Source: Catellatospora sichuanensis (GTDB taxonomy: Bacteria > Actinomycetota > Actinomycetes > Mycobacteriales > Micromonosporaceae). From it: a stretch of DNA of 64,000 nucleotides. Location: positions 124,001-188,000 of the forward strand of contig NZ_VIQO01000013.1 of NCBI RefSeq assembly GCF_007483665.1, read 5' to 3'. The position numbers and the translations under genes were made by a program. Below, piece after piece: positions 31,276 through 39,314 of the stretch; within the stretch, counting starts at the first letter, position 1, and each line of letters starts with the position of its first letter. The notes below the pieces were generated by a model, which did not search any database, was not told where the DNA came from, and saw only the letters and a list, made by a program, of their open reading frames with translations.

Positions 31276-32601
31276 ATGCCGATGGGTGAGCTATCTGTCA
31301 GCCGTCGGGGGCTGCTGGGCGGACTGACCGCCACAGCCGCGCTGGGCGCGCTGTCCGCATGCGACGCGGATCCCGTCGTCGAGAACCCGCCGCCGGTGTA
31401 CGCCCCGCTGGACCCGAACAGCTGGGACAGCGTGCGGCAGCAGTTCCTGCTGGACACTGCCAGGGCGCAGTTCGCCGCGTTCGTGTTCGCCAGCCCGCCG
31501 TCCGACGTGCGGGCGGCGATCGCCGCGCACCGCGAAGGCTTGGACCGGGACACGGTCGGCTACCTGCACTCCCGCGAGGAGAACGCCCGGCAGCGGCTGC
31601 ACCTCGCGGCGGCCAAGTACCTGGGCGGCTCCGCCGACCACATCTACTTCACCGACTCCACGACCATGGGGCTCGGCCTGCTCTACGGCGGAATCGCGCT
31701 GCGGCCCGGCGACGAGGTGCTGACGACCGAGCACGACTTCTACTCCACGCACGAGTCGCTGCGGCTGCGCGCGGCCCGCGACGGGGTGACGGTCCGCAAG
31801 GTGCGACTGTTCGCCGAGCCCGCCACGGCCAGCGTCGACCAGATCGTGCACACGCTGGCGAAGTCGCTCACCCCGGCCACCCGCGTCGTCGCGGTGACCT
31901 GGGTGCATTCCAGCACCGGGCTGCGGATGCCGATCCGGGCCGTCGCCGACGCGATCGCCGAGCACAACCGGGACCTGCCCCCGGACCGGCGGGCGCTGCT
32001 GTGCGTGGACGGGGTGCACGGGTTCGGCGCGGTCGACGCCGGGCCGGTCGAGATGGGCTGCGACTTCCTCGTCTCGGGCTGCCACAAGTGGCTGTTCGGG
32101 CCGCGCGGCACCGGGCTGGTGTGGGGCAGGCCCGAGGCCTGGGCCCGGTTCCGGCCCGCCGTCCCGACCTTCGAGCAGGCGGGCTTCGCGCACTGGCTGG
32201 GCATCGACCCGGCGCTGCCCGCGCCGTCGGCGTCACCGGGCGGCTACCACAACTTCGAGCACCTGTGGGCGCTGGAGCAGGCGTTCGAGTTCCACGCCGC
32301 GCTGACCCGGCGGCGCGTCGCCGAGCGCACCACCGCCCTGGCCGGCCGCCTCAAGGAGGGCCTGGCCGCGATCGACGGCGTCCGCGTGATCACCCCGCGA
32401 TCGCCCGAGCTTTCCGCGGGGCTGGTCTGCTGCGAGCTGAAGTCGATGACCCCGGCATCGGCGGTCTCGGCACTGCTGGCCAAGGGCATCGTCACCAGCA
32501 CGACCCCGTACGACCCGTCCTACCTGCGGTTCGGGACGAGCATCGTGACGAACGAGGCCGATGTGGACCGGGCGATCGCGGCGGTACGCGAGATCAGCTG
32601 A
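31276..32601 (+). CDS. Tat-exported lipoprotein with class V aminotransferase fold
   Basis: The 441-residue protein begins with a twin-arginine motif SRRGLLGG and a lipobox LSAC (Cys29), so it is predicted to be exported folded and lipid-anchored. The remainder is a full aminotransferase class V / cysteine-desulfurase-like PLP enzyme: TDSTTMGLGLLYGGI binds the cofactor phosphate, CVDGVHGFGAVD carries the aspartate, and SGCHKWLFGPRGTG contains the PLP lysine (Lys271). SLRF-like SYLRFGTSIVTNEADVDRAI closes the small domain. The substrate is unknown. The 3' end overlaps btuD by eight bases tail to tail. A PLP enzyme outside the cytoplasm is unusual but fits Tat export of a folded holoenzyme. Confidence 0.8.
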   Translation: MPMGELSVSRRGLLGGLTATAALGALSACDADPVVENPPPVYAPLDPNSWDSVRQQFLLDTARAQFAAFVFASPPSDVRAAIAAHREGLDRDTVGYLHSREENARQRLHLAAAKYLGGSADHIYFTDSTTMGLGLLYGGIALRPGDEVLTTEHDFYSTHESLRLRAARDGVTVRKVRLFAEPATASVDQIVHTLAKSLTPATRVVAVTWVHSSTGLRMPIRAVADAIAEHNRDLPPDRRALLCVDGVHGFGAVDAGPVEMGCDFLVSGCHKWLFGPRGTGLVWGRPEAWARFRPAVPTFEQAGFAHWLGIDPALPAPSASPGGYHNFEHLWALEQAFEFHAALTRRRVAERTTALAGRLKEGLAAIDGVRVITPRSPELSAGLVCCELKSMTPASAVSALLAKGIVTSTTPYDPSYLRFGTSIVTNEADVDRAIAAVREIS

Positions 32602-33361
32602 GCCGCACCGGGACCACGATCGGGCCGAACTCGCCCGCGATGACGCGGACCCGGGCGCGATAGTGCAGCGCGAGCAGCTCCTCGGTCAGCACCTCGGCGG
32701 GCGGGCCGTCGGCGGCCACCCGGCCCTCGGCCAGCAGTACGAGCCGGTCGGCGTACTCACCCGCCACGGACAGGTCGTGCATCGTCGCCAGCACGGTGAG
32801 CGCGCGTTCCCGGCGCAGCCGGTCGACCAGCTCCAGCACCTCCTGCTGGTGGCCGATGTCCAGGGCCGAGGTGGGCTCGTCGAGCAGCAGCAGCGGCGCG
32901 CCCTGGGCCAGCGCGCGGGCCAGGAACACCCGCTGGCGCTCGCCGCCGGACAGCGTCTCCAGCTCACGACCGATGAACCGGCGCAGTTCGAGGGAGTCGA
33001 GCACCTGCTCCACGATGGACAGATCGTCCGCCGATTCGCGACCCAGCGGGGCGATGTAGGGGGTGCGCCCGAGCAGCACGTAGTCGAGCACCCGCATGCC
33101 GGGCGGCACCACGGGCTGCTGGGCCACGGTGGCGACCAGCTGCGCGCGGCGACGGCGCGGCAGCGCGCTGGTCGGCGTACCGTCGATGATGATCTTTCCG
33201 TGGCTCGGCACCGCGCCGCCCACGGCCCGCAGCAGGGTCGACTTGCCGGCGCCGTTGGGACCGATCACGGTGACCCACTCGCCGGAGGCCACGGTCAGGT
33301 CCACGCCGTGCAGGATCTCGGCGTCGCCCAGGGTCACCCGGATGCCCTCGACGGCCAGCAT
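32594..33361 (-). CDS. btuD: Cobalamin ABC transporter ATP-binding protein
   Basis: ATPase of a FecCD/BtuCD-type importer, 255 residues. Walker A is GPNGAGKS, the signature is LSGGERQRVFLARALAQ, Walker B is LLLLDEPTSALD and the switch histidine is in ATMHDLS. ATG 33361 overlaps the permease stop as ATGA. By fold alone it could serve iron-siderophore or haem import; the cobalamin riboswitch ahead of the operon decides the substrate. Confidence 0.88.
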   Translation of the reverse strand: MLAVEGIRVTLGDAEILHGVDLTVASGEWVTVIGPNGAGKSTLLRAVGGAVPSHGKIIIDGTPTSALPRRRRAQLVATVAQQPVVPPGMRVLDYVLLGRTPYIAPLGRESADDLSIVEQVLDSLELRRFIGRELETLSGGERQRVFLARALAQGAPLLLLDEPTSALDIGHQQEVLELVDRLRRERALTVLATMHDLSVAGEYADRLVLLAEGRVAADGPPAEVLTEELLALHYRARVRVIAGEFGPIVVPVRLS

Positions 33362-34389
33362 CAGACGCTCACCCGCCTGGTCGAGCGCAGCACCAGGATG
33401 AAGAACGGCGCCCCGAAGAACGCGGTGACCACGCCGATCGGCAGCTCGCCCGGGGCGATCAGGGTGCGCGCGAACAGATCCGCCAGGGCCAGGAAGGCCG
33501 CGCCGAACAGCAGCGACAGCGGCAGGATCGACCGGTACGAGCCGCCGGCCAGCAGCCGCACCACGTGCGGCACGATGATGCCGACGAAGCCGATCAGGCC
33601 GGACACGGCGACCGCGGCGGCGGTGCCCAGCGAGGCCGCGGCCAGCAGGATCATCCGGGAACGCTGCGGATGCAGGCCGAGGCTCGCCGCCTCGGTGTCG
33701 CCGACGCTGAGCACGTCCAGCTCCCGGCGCAGGGCCAGCACCACGACCGTGGTGACCACCGCGTACGGCAGCAGCAGCGTCACCTCGTGCCAGCCGTTGG
33801 TGGCCAGCCGCCCGAGCAGCCAGGAGTACACCTCGCGGATGGTGTCGACGTTGCGCTGCAGCAGGTAGGTCTGGATCGCGGCGAGGAAACTCGACACGGC
33901 CACCCCGGCCAGGATCAGGGTCGCCGACGAGCGGTCCCGCCCACCGGCCACGCCCAGCAGGTAGGTGACCACGACCGCGATTCCCGCCCCCGCGAACGCA
34001 GCCAGCGGCAGGAGCGGCCCGGCCCGGAACGCGATCGCCATGGTCGCGCCGAGACCCGCGCCCGCGGCGACGCCGAGCAGATAGGGATCGGCCAGCGGGT
34101 TGCGGAAGACACCCTGGTAGCAGCCGCCGGCCAGGGACAGCATCGCGCCCACCAGCAGGCCCAGCACCACCCGCGGCAGCCGCAGCTCGGTGATGATGGC
34201 GATCTCGCGCTCGTTCAGCCCCGACGTCAGGTTCACGCCGGGCAGCAGGTTGAGCAGTTCCGCCGCGACCGAGCCGGGCGGCAGCGTCACCGGGCCCAGG
34301 GCGACCCCGGCGATGAGCGCGACCAGCACGGCCCCGATCCCGGCGGTGAGCCATCCGGGATTGAGCCGTGCCGGTCGCAGCGTCGTCAT
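33361..34389 (-). CDS. btuC: Cobalamin ABC transporter permease
   Basis: FecCD/BtuC-family permease of 342 residues with about ten membrane helices. Conserved segments are LRLPRVVLGLLVGAMLSLAGGCYQGVFRNPLADPYLLGVAAGAG near the N-terminus in pieces, and GLIGFVGIIVPHVVRLL, which faces the ATPase. ATG 34389 (MTTLRPARLNPG) follows the btuF stop by eight bases. It overlaps btuD by three bases. Confidence 0.9.
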   Translation of the reverse strand: MTTLRPARLNPGWLTAGIGAVLVALIAGVALGPVTLPPGSVAAELLNLLPGVNLTSGLNEREIAIITELRLPRVVLGLLVGAMLSLAGGCYQGVFRNPLADPYLLGVAAGAGLGATMAIAFRAGPLLPLAAFAGAGIAVVVTYLLGVAGGRDRSSATLILAGVAVSSFLAAIQTYLLQRNVDTIREVYSWLLGRLATNGWHEVTLLLPYAVVTTVVVLALRRELDVLSVGDTEAASLGLHPQRSRMILLAAASLGTAAAVAVSGLIGFVGIIVPHVVRLLAGGSYRSILPLSLLFGAAFLALADLFARTLIAPGELPIGVVTAFFGAPFFILVLRSTRRVSV

Positions 34390-34397
34390 CGCCGGTG

Positions 34398-35327
34398 TCA
34401 GGCCGGGACCTTGTTGACCGCGTCGACGATCGCGCGGACCAGGTCGACGACGCGCGGGCCCCAGCGCGAGGCGATGTCGTCGTCCAGCGCCACGACCTGG
34501 CCCTTGCTGACGGCGGTCAGGCCGGCCCAGCCGGCCCGCGTCTTCACGGTGTCCAGGCTCTGCTTGCAGCACTTGGTGTCGGCCAGGAAGATCAGGTCAG
34601 GGTTCGACTTGATCAGTGACTCGGCGCTGAGCTGCGGGTATCCGCTGCCCTTGGTGTCGGCGGCGTCGGCCACGTTCTTCAGGCCGGCCAGCTCGAAAAG
34701 CGAGCCGATGAAGGTCTTCGAGGTCACCGAGTACAGCGTCGGGTCCAGCTCGTAGTAGTAGGACAGCGGCGTGGCCCGCTTCGGCAGGTCCTTGACCAGC
34801 TTGGCGATGTCGTCCTTCAGCCGCCCGGTGAGCGCGGTGGCCTCGGCCGTGTGCCCGGTCAGCGTGCCGAGCTCGGTGAGCTGCCGGTAGGTGTCGTCCA
34901 GGGTGACCGCGGCCGGGGCCACGTACACCGGGATCTTCAGGGTGGTCAGCTGGGCCACCACGTTGTTGGCGTCGGTGTCGAGCACGACCAGGTCGGGGCT
35001 CTTGGCCGCGACGGCCTCGGCGTTGGGCTGGAAGCCGGACAGCTCCGTCTTCGGCGCGTTCGCCGGGAAGTTCGAGTTGTCGTCGACGGCACTCACCTGG
35101 CCACCGGCGCCGATGGCGTAGAGCATCTCGGTCAGCGTCGGCGACAGCGACACGATCTTCACCGGCTGGGCGGGCAGCGTCACCGAGCCGACCGTCACCG
35201 GGTACACGGCGGCGCTCGAGGGCGCGGGTGCGGCGGGGTCGTTCGTCGCGCAGGCCGCGAGCGCGGCCACGAGGCCGCCGGCGGCGAGCGCGGCGAGCGC
35301 GCGGCGGGACAGGAAACGGGTACGCAC
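34398..35327 (-). CDS. btuF: Cobalamin ABC transporter substrate-binding lipoprotein
   Basis: Helical-backbone type III binding protein of 309 residues. The signal peptide carries SRRALAALAAGGLVAALAAC, a lipobox with Cys27, and a twin arginine that may indicate Tat export. The mature part begins its fold at IVSLSPTLTEMLYAIGAGGQVSAVD, the classic BtuF/TroA start, and contains PNAEAVAAKSPDLVVLDTD. A KCCK segment in the second lobe is unusual. The start is GTG 35327 with GGAGGA six bases upstream, downstream of the cobalamin riboswitch. Confidence 0.9.
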   Translation of the reverse strand: MRTRFLSRRALAALAAGGLVAALAACATNDPAAPAPSSAAVYPVTVGSVTLPAQPVKIVSLSPTLTEMLYAIGAGGQVSAVDDNSNFPANAPKTELSGFQPNAEAVAAKSPDLVVLDTDANNVVAQLTTLKIPVYVAPAAVTLDDTYRQLTELGTLTGHTAEATALTGRLKDDIAKLVKDLPKRATPLSYYYELDPTLYSVTSKTFIGSLFELAGLKNVADAADTKGSGYPQLSAESLIKSNPDLIFLADTKCCKQSLDTVKTRAGWAGLTAVSKGQVVALDDDIASRWGPRVVDLVRAIVDAVNKVPA

Positions 35328-35429
35328 TGATCCTCCTATCGGTCGAGGCAGGTCCTTCGCCGACAGGGCCCGATCAGGTGGGGCAGCCCGGTCCGCGAGA
35401 CGCCCTTCCTCGAGAGCGTGGTTCGCGAC

Positions 35430-35552
35430 TGCCGCAGGCGACCTGGCTCGCCCACCCGAGCACGGGTGGGATCACAGTTGCGGGACAGCGCCGGGTTCGC
35501 ACCGGCTTCGCTGCGGGACAGTCAGGCGACACGGTAATACACACCCGTGCCG
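35430..35552 (-). ncRNA. Cobalamin riboswitch
   Basis: Read on the minus strand, the region contains the aptamer core GAAGCCGGTGCGAACCCGGC, then GCTGTCCCGCAACTGTGA, a GC-rich hairpin (CCCACCCG ... CGGGTGGG) and the B12 box GCCAGGTCGCCTGC at 35447-35434. These are the hallmark conserved blocks of the cobalamin riboswitch in the right order. About 100 nt separate the B12 box from the btuF GTG. In that interval CACCTGATC (35380-35372) can pair with GATCAGTG, which includes the start codon, so translational control is likely. Confidence 0.93.
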
Positions 35553-35590
35553 ATGCTCACGACGCGGAGTGGAGGATGTGCGCAGGCTCA

Positions 35591-35893
35591 TCACGCCTGG
35601 GTCTTGTGGACCTCTTCGACGTCGGCGGGCACGTCTTCGGTGGGCACGGTCTCCCCGGCCAGGGCGGCGCGCAGCCGGTCCTTCTCCGCCTTGCGGCGGT
35701 CGACCGCGCTCTCGACCTGGGCGGTCACGTCGTCCCTGAGGTTCTTCAGCAGGAACCAGCTGGCTGCGGCCGAGACCAGAATGGCGATCATCAGCTTCAG
35801 CAGCAGGCTCAGGTCCGGGACGAACCAGAGCGCGGCGAAGACGGCCAGGAACAGAACAAGCCTGGCGAGCGTGTACTTGACAGCAGGACTCAC
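35591..35893 (-). CDS. DUF4229-type small membrane protein
   Basis: The 100-residue protein has two adjacent N-terminal membrane helices (YTLARLVLFLAVFAALWFV and LMIAILVSAAASWFLL). A charged C-terminal half follows (LRDDVTAQVESAVDRRKAEKDRLRAAL) that is probably helical. The arrangement fits the actinobacterial DUF4229 family, whose function is unknown. It lies downstream of mqnE and another membrane protein on the same strand, suggesting a link with menaquinone synthesis by position only. Confidence 0.75.
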   Translation of the reverse strand: MSPAVKYTLARLVLFLAVFAALWFVPDLSLLLKLMIAILVSAAASWFLLKNLRDDVTAQVESAVDRRKAEKDRLRAALAGETVPTEDVPADVEEVHKTQA

Positions 35894-35950
35894 CGGTCCA
35901 GGGTAGCCGCCGGACGGGCCCGGCCACGGTCAGCCCCGCACGGTCTGGGC

Positions 35951-36382
35951 TCAGCCCCGCTCGGCGACCACCAGGCCGAGGTGCCAGAGCACCGCGTACA
36001 CCACGGTGGTCACCAGCGCGCCCAGCCCGCCGGACACCAGCGGCGGGAAACCGGACGCCACGCCCACGGCGAGCACGCCCAGCACCACCGCGAGCAGGGC
36101 GGCGGCCGGGGCCACGGCGAGCCGCCCGCGGTGGCCCGCCGCCGCCTTGAACTGCTCCACGAAGATGATCGCCGGGAAGATCACCGCGAGCCAGCCGGTG
36201 AGGTCGCCGAACTCGCCCATGCCCAGCAGCGCGAACAGGCCGTCGAAGGCGACCATGCCGAGCACGCTGATGACGTACCCGGCCAGCGCGTACGCGACCA
36301 GGTCGGTGAGCGAGACGATGCGCCCGGACGCGTCACGCCGCGGACCCTTGCGCTCCTCGGCCGGGCTCTGCGGGTCGGCCAC
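35951..36382 (-). CDS. Four-helix membrane protein of unknown function
   Basis: The 143-residue protein has a short charged N-terminus (DPQSPAEERKGPRRDASGR) followed by four hydrophobic segments, the first being LTDLVAYALAGYVISVLGMVAF. No family is recognised. GTG 36382 follows the mqnE stop by two bases, so the two are almost certainly cotranscribed and possibly coupled. The cluster of mqnE with two small membrane proteins suggests a role connected with the membrane end of quinone synthesis, which is an inference from position. Confidence 0.7.
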   Translation of the reverse strand: MADPQSPAEERKGPRRDASGRIVSLTDLVAYALAGYVISVLGMVAFDGLFALLGMGEFGDLTGWLAVIFPAIIFVEQFKAAAGHRGRLAVAPAAALLAVVLGVLAVGVASGFPPLVSGGLGALVTTVVYAVLWHLGLVVAERG

Positions 36383-36384
36383 CG

Positions 36385-37554
36385 TCAGGCCCAGACCTGC
36401 TGCGGCTCGCTGCGCCGCTCGGCCATGCTGACCGGCGCGCCGTACTCCTTGACGACCTGGTAGCGGGTGTCCCGCTCGACCGGGGTGAACCCGGCGTCCC
36501 AGATCAGGTGGAGCAGGTCGTCGCGGTGCATGGTGTTCGGCGTGCCGTACGAGTCGGCGTCGTGCGTGATCTTGTACTCGACGACCGAGCCGTCCAGGTC
36601 GTCGACGCCGAAGTTCAGCGACAGCTGCGCCAGGGACAGGCCGTGCATGACCCAGAAGCACTTGATGTGGTCGAAGTTGTCCAGCATCAGCCGGGACACC
36701 GCGAACGTCTTGAGCGACTCGGCCGGCGAGGCCATCGTGGTCTGCGCCTGGATCCGGTTGCGGATCTTGCCGTCCGCGCTGTCGTGGAAGTCGTGCTGGT
36801 AGCGCAGCGGGATGAACACGGTGAAGCCGCCGGTCTCGTCCTGCAGCTCACGCAGGCGCAGCACGTGGTCGACGCGGTGCCGCGGCTCCTCGATGTGGCC
36901 GTAGAGCATCGTCGAGGGGGTGCGCAGGCCCTTGCTGTGCGCGAGGCGGTGGATGCGCGACCAGTCCTCCCAGTGGCAGGCGTGGTCGACGATGTGCTGG
37001 CGGACCTCCCAGTCGAAGATCTCGGCGCCACCGCCGGTCAGCGACTCCAGGCCGGCCTCCATCAGCTCGTCGAGGATCGCGTCGGCGGTCAGGCCGGAGA
37101 TCTTCTCGAACCACTGCACCTCGGTCGCGGTGAACGCCTTCAGCTTGACGTTCGGCAGCGCCTGCTTGAGTTCCTTGAGCACGCGCGGGTAGTAGCGCCA
37201 CGGCAGCGTCGGGTGCAGTCCGTTGACGATGTGCAGCTCGGTGAGCTGCTCGTCCTTCATCTCCAGCGCCTTGGCGACCGCCTGCTCCACCCGCATGGTG
37301 TAGGCGTCCTTCTCACCCGGCTTGCGCTGGAACGAGCAGTACGCACAGCTGGCCGAGCACACGTTCGTCAGGTTCAGGTGCCGGTTGACGTTGAACATCA
37401 CCCGGTTGCCGTTCTTCTCCGTCCTCACGTGGTGCGCGAGCCGCCCCAGCCAGGCCAGATCGTCACTCGCGTAGAGCGCCTCGCCGTCCTCGCGGCTGAG
37501 CCGCTCCCCGGCATAGACCTTCTGCTCCAGCTCCCGCTTCAAACCCACGTCCAT
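36385..37554 (-). CDS. mqnE: Aminofutalosine synthase
   Basis: Radical SAM enzyme that joins 3-enolpyruvylbenzoate to the adenosyl group to form aminofutalosine, 389 residues. The cluster motif is CSASCAYC in the context NRHLNLTNVCSASCAYCSFQRK. Other signatures are ELHIVNGLHPTLPW, EAGLESLTGGGAEIFD and TPSTMLYGHIEE. ATG 37554 (MDVGLKRELEQKVYAGERLS) gives a normal-length protein; the longer open frame upstream lacks conserved sequence. It is transcribed away from the NlpC/P60 gene, with two small membrane-protein genes following. Confidence 0.95.
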   Translation of the reverse strand: MDVGLKRELEQKVYAGERLSREDGEALYASDDLAWLGRLAHHVRTEKNGNRVMFNVNRHLNLTNVCSASCAYCSFQRKPGEKDAYTMRVEQAVAKALEMKDEQLTELHIVNGLHPTLPWRYYPRVLKELKQALPNVKLKAFTATEVQWFEKISGLTADAILDELMEAGLESLTGGGAEIFDWEVRQHIVDHACHWEDWSRIHRLAHSKGLRTPSTMLYGHIEEPRHRVDHVLRLRELQDETGGFTVFIPLRYQHDFHDSADGKIRNRIQAQTTMASPAESLKTFAVSRLMLDNFDHIKCFWVMHGLSLAQLSLNFGVDDLDGSVVEYKITHDADSYGTPNTMHRDDLLHLIWDAGFTPVERDTRYQVVKEYGAPVSMAERRSEPQQVWA

Positions 37555-37703
37555 GGCAGTGAGCCTACGACGTGCCGCCAGAGTGCCTGTTGCTGCCCTT
37601 GACAGCGGTTGTTCAGCTAGACGCCACTGGGACAGAAGGGTCGACATCGCACCTGATTTCCGGTAGGAACTCTGTGGGACCAACGGGGAGGGCGGGGCCA
37701 CTG

Positions 37704-39107
37704 ATGTCCAAGCGTCGAAGCGGGCAAGCTCGACGGCAGAGCCAGGTTGCGGTGGGCTCGGCCGTCCTCAGCGCGCTCATCGCCGGTGGCATCGCCGTGC
37801 CCGCATCCGCGGACCCGCCCGTCGGCTCGAAGATCACCGCAATCCCGGACGCCGGCCTGCGCCCCCAGCCCGACGGCATGCCGAGCCTTCCGTTCGGCTC
37901 GCTCAGCCAGCCGCGCACCCAGCCGCTGACGGCACAGGCCGCGCTGCTGGCGCAGTACAGCGCCGCCGAGCTGGAGCTGTCCGTGCTCGGCGCCCGCCGC
38001 AGCGAGCTCTACCAGGCGTACACCAACGCGGTCGTGGCCAAGGCCATGGCCGACTACGCGTGGCGCGCCACCGCCGACACCCTGCGCACGGCCAAGGAGG
38101 CCGCCGAGGCCGCCGCCGTGGCCGAATACCAGGCCGCGGTGAAGGCGCCGCCGCGGCTGGGCGACTCGCTCGGCGAGCTGGGGCAGCTGATCCCGCGCAC
38201 CGAGTCGACGCCGGAGACCGAGGCCGTGCTCAACGACCTCGCCACCGCGCAGCAGGCGGAGCGGCAGTCCTACACGGTGCTCACCGCGGCCATCAACGCC
38301 GAGCAGCAGGCGTCCACGGCGTATTCGGCCGTGGAGAAGGAGTTCAAGCGCAAGGAGATCGCGTTCCTGGAGCTGAAGCGGCGGCTCGCCGAGCTTCAGT
38401 CCGAAGCGGACCGGCTGCGCGAAGTCCAGGAACAGAACCTCGGCTCCGGCTACAGCCCCGGCAAGAGCAACGCCGGCCTGGTCGCGGCAGCCAAGGCACA
38501 GCGGGCCGTCCTGTTCGCACTCAGCCAGCGCAACAAGCCCTACCGTTGGGGCGATGAGGGGCCGAACACCTACGACTGCTCCGGCCTGATGCTGGCGTCG
38601 TACAAGTCGGTCGGGATCACCCTCAACCGGGTCGCCAAGGACCAGTACTACGGCACCCGCCACAAGACCGTGAGCAAGTACGCCCTGCTCCCCGGCGATC
38701 TGGTGTTCTTCGCCACCGACCCGAGCGACTGGCGCACCATCCACCACGTCGGCATGTATCTCGGCGACGGCAAGATGGTCCACGCGCCGCGCACCGGCGA
38801 TGTGGTGCGCCCCGCGACGGTCAGCCTGAGCAGCATCGACTTCGCGACCCGCGTGGTGGACGCGCTGCCGGCCCCGAACCAGCCCAACCCGACGCAGACC
38901 ACGAGCCCCTCGCCCACGAGGACGACCTCGCCGCGCCCGACGGCCAGCACCTCGCCGTCGAGCAGCAGCTCCCCGAGTGCCCCTCCGGCCAGCTCGTCGC
39001 CTTCGCCAAGGCCGGCCGAGTCGCCGTCCCCGGAGGCGCCCGCAGCCGAGAGCCCGAAGGCCAGCCCGTCGCCGTCGCCGAGCCCCACTCCGGCACCCGC
39101 GGGGTGA
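37704..39107 (+). CDS. NlpC/P60 family peptidoglycan hydrolase
   Basis: Exported cell-wall endopeptidase of 467 residues, of the RipA/Cgl-type layout. The signal peptide is VAVGSAVLSALIAGGIAVPASA. A long helical region (about residues 75-265, rich in EAAEAAAVAEYQAA and LKRRLAELQSEADRL heptads) probably forms a coiled coil. The C-terminal NlpC/P60 domain has the catalytic cysteine in YDCSGLM (Cys292) and the histidine in HHVGMYLGDGKMVHAP (His348). The last 75 residues are a Ser/Pro/Thr-rich tail. ATG 37704 has GGGAGGG upstream. The in-frame extension to 37572 is unlikely because the signal peptide would be buried. Confidence 0.92.
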   Translation: MSKRRSGQARRQSQVAVGSAVLSALIAGGIAVPASADPPVGSKITAIPDAGLRPQPDGMPSLPFGSLSQPRTQPLTAQAALLAQYSAAELELSVLGARRSELYQAYTNAVVAKAMADYAWRATADTLRTAKEAAEAAAVAEYQAAVKAPPRLGDSLGELGQLIPRTESTPETEAVLNDLATAQQAERQSYTVLTAAINAEQQASTAYSAVEKEFKRKEIAFLELKRRLAELQSEADRLREVQEQNLGSGYSPGKSNAGLVAAAKAQRAVLFALSQRNKPYRWGDEGPNTYDCSGLMLASYKSVGITLNRVAKDQYYGTRHKTVSKYALLPGDLVFFATDPSDWRTIHHVGMYLGDGKMVHAPRTGDVVRPATVSLSSIDFATRVVDALPAPNQPNPTQTTSPSPTRTTSPRPTASTSPSSSSSPSAPPASSSPSPRPAESPSPEAPAAESPKASPSPSPSPTPAPAG

Positions 39108-39192
39108 CCCGGGTCACCCCGCCGAAACAGGCCGCGGGGTGACCCCCACTACACCGCCGTGTTAATCGCGGGGCGGTGGCGGCGAAGACCGG

Positions 39193-39314
39193 TACACTCA
39201 ACGGGTTGTTCTTTGTTCTGGGCGCGCTCAGCGCGCCCTTGAGCGTTCCTGCGGGTGACTTGCAGCGGCACGAGGCCGCGCGGCGCGGGGATGCGCCACC
39301 CGAGAGGTTTCGCT
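39193..39314 (+). promoter_or_regulatory. Structured leader of the DEAD-box helicase gene
   Basis: A -10-like TACACT begins at 39193 and is followed by about 115 nt of leader. The leader contains a perfect GGGCGCGCTCAGCGCGCCC hairpin near 39219 and a second GC-rich fold (GCACGAGGCCGCGCGGCGCGG). GAGAGG stands six bases before the TTG start. No other gene is encoded here. Cold-shock or autoregulatory leaders are known for RNA helicase genes. Confidence 0.45.

Noticed and set aside
39108-39192. Classical -35/-10 promoter for the helicase gene
   Set aside because: A TACACT -10 is visible but no -35 at proper spacing; TTAATC is about 26 bases away.
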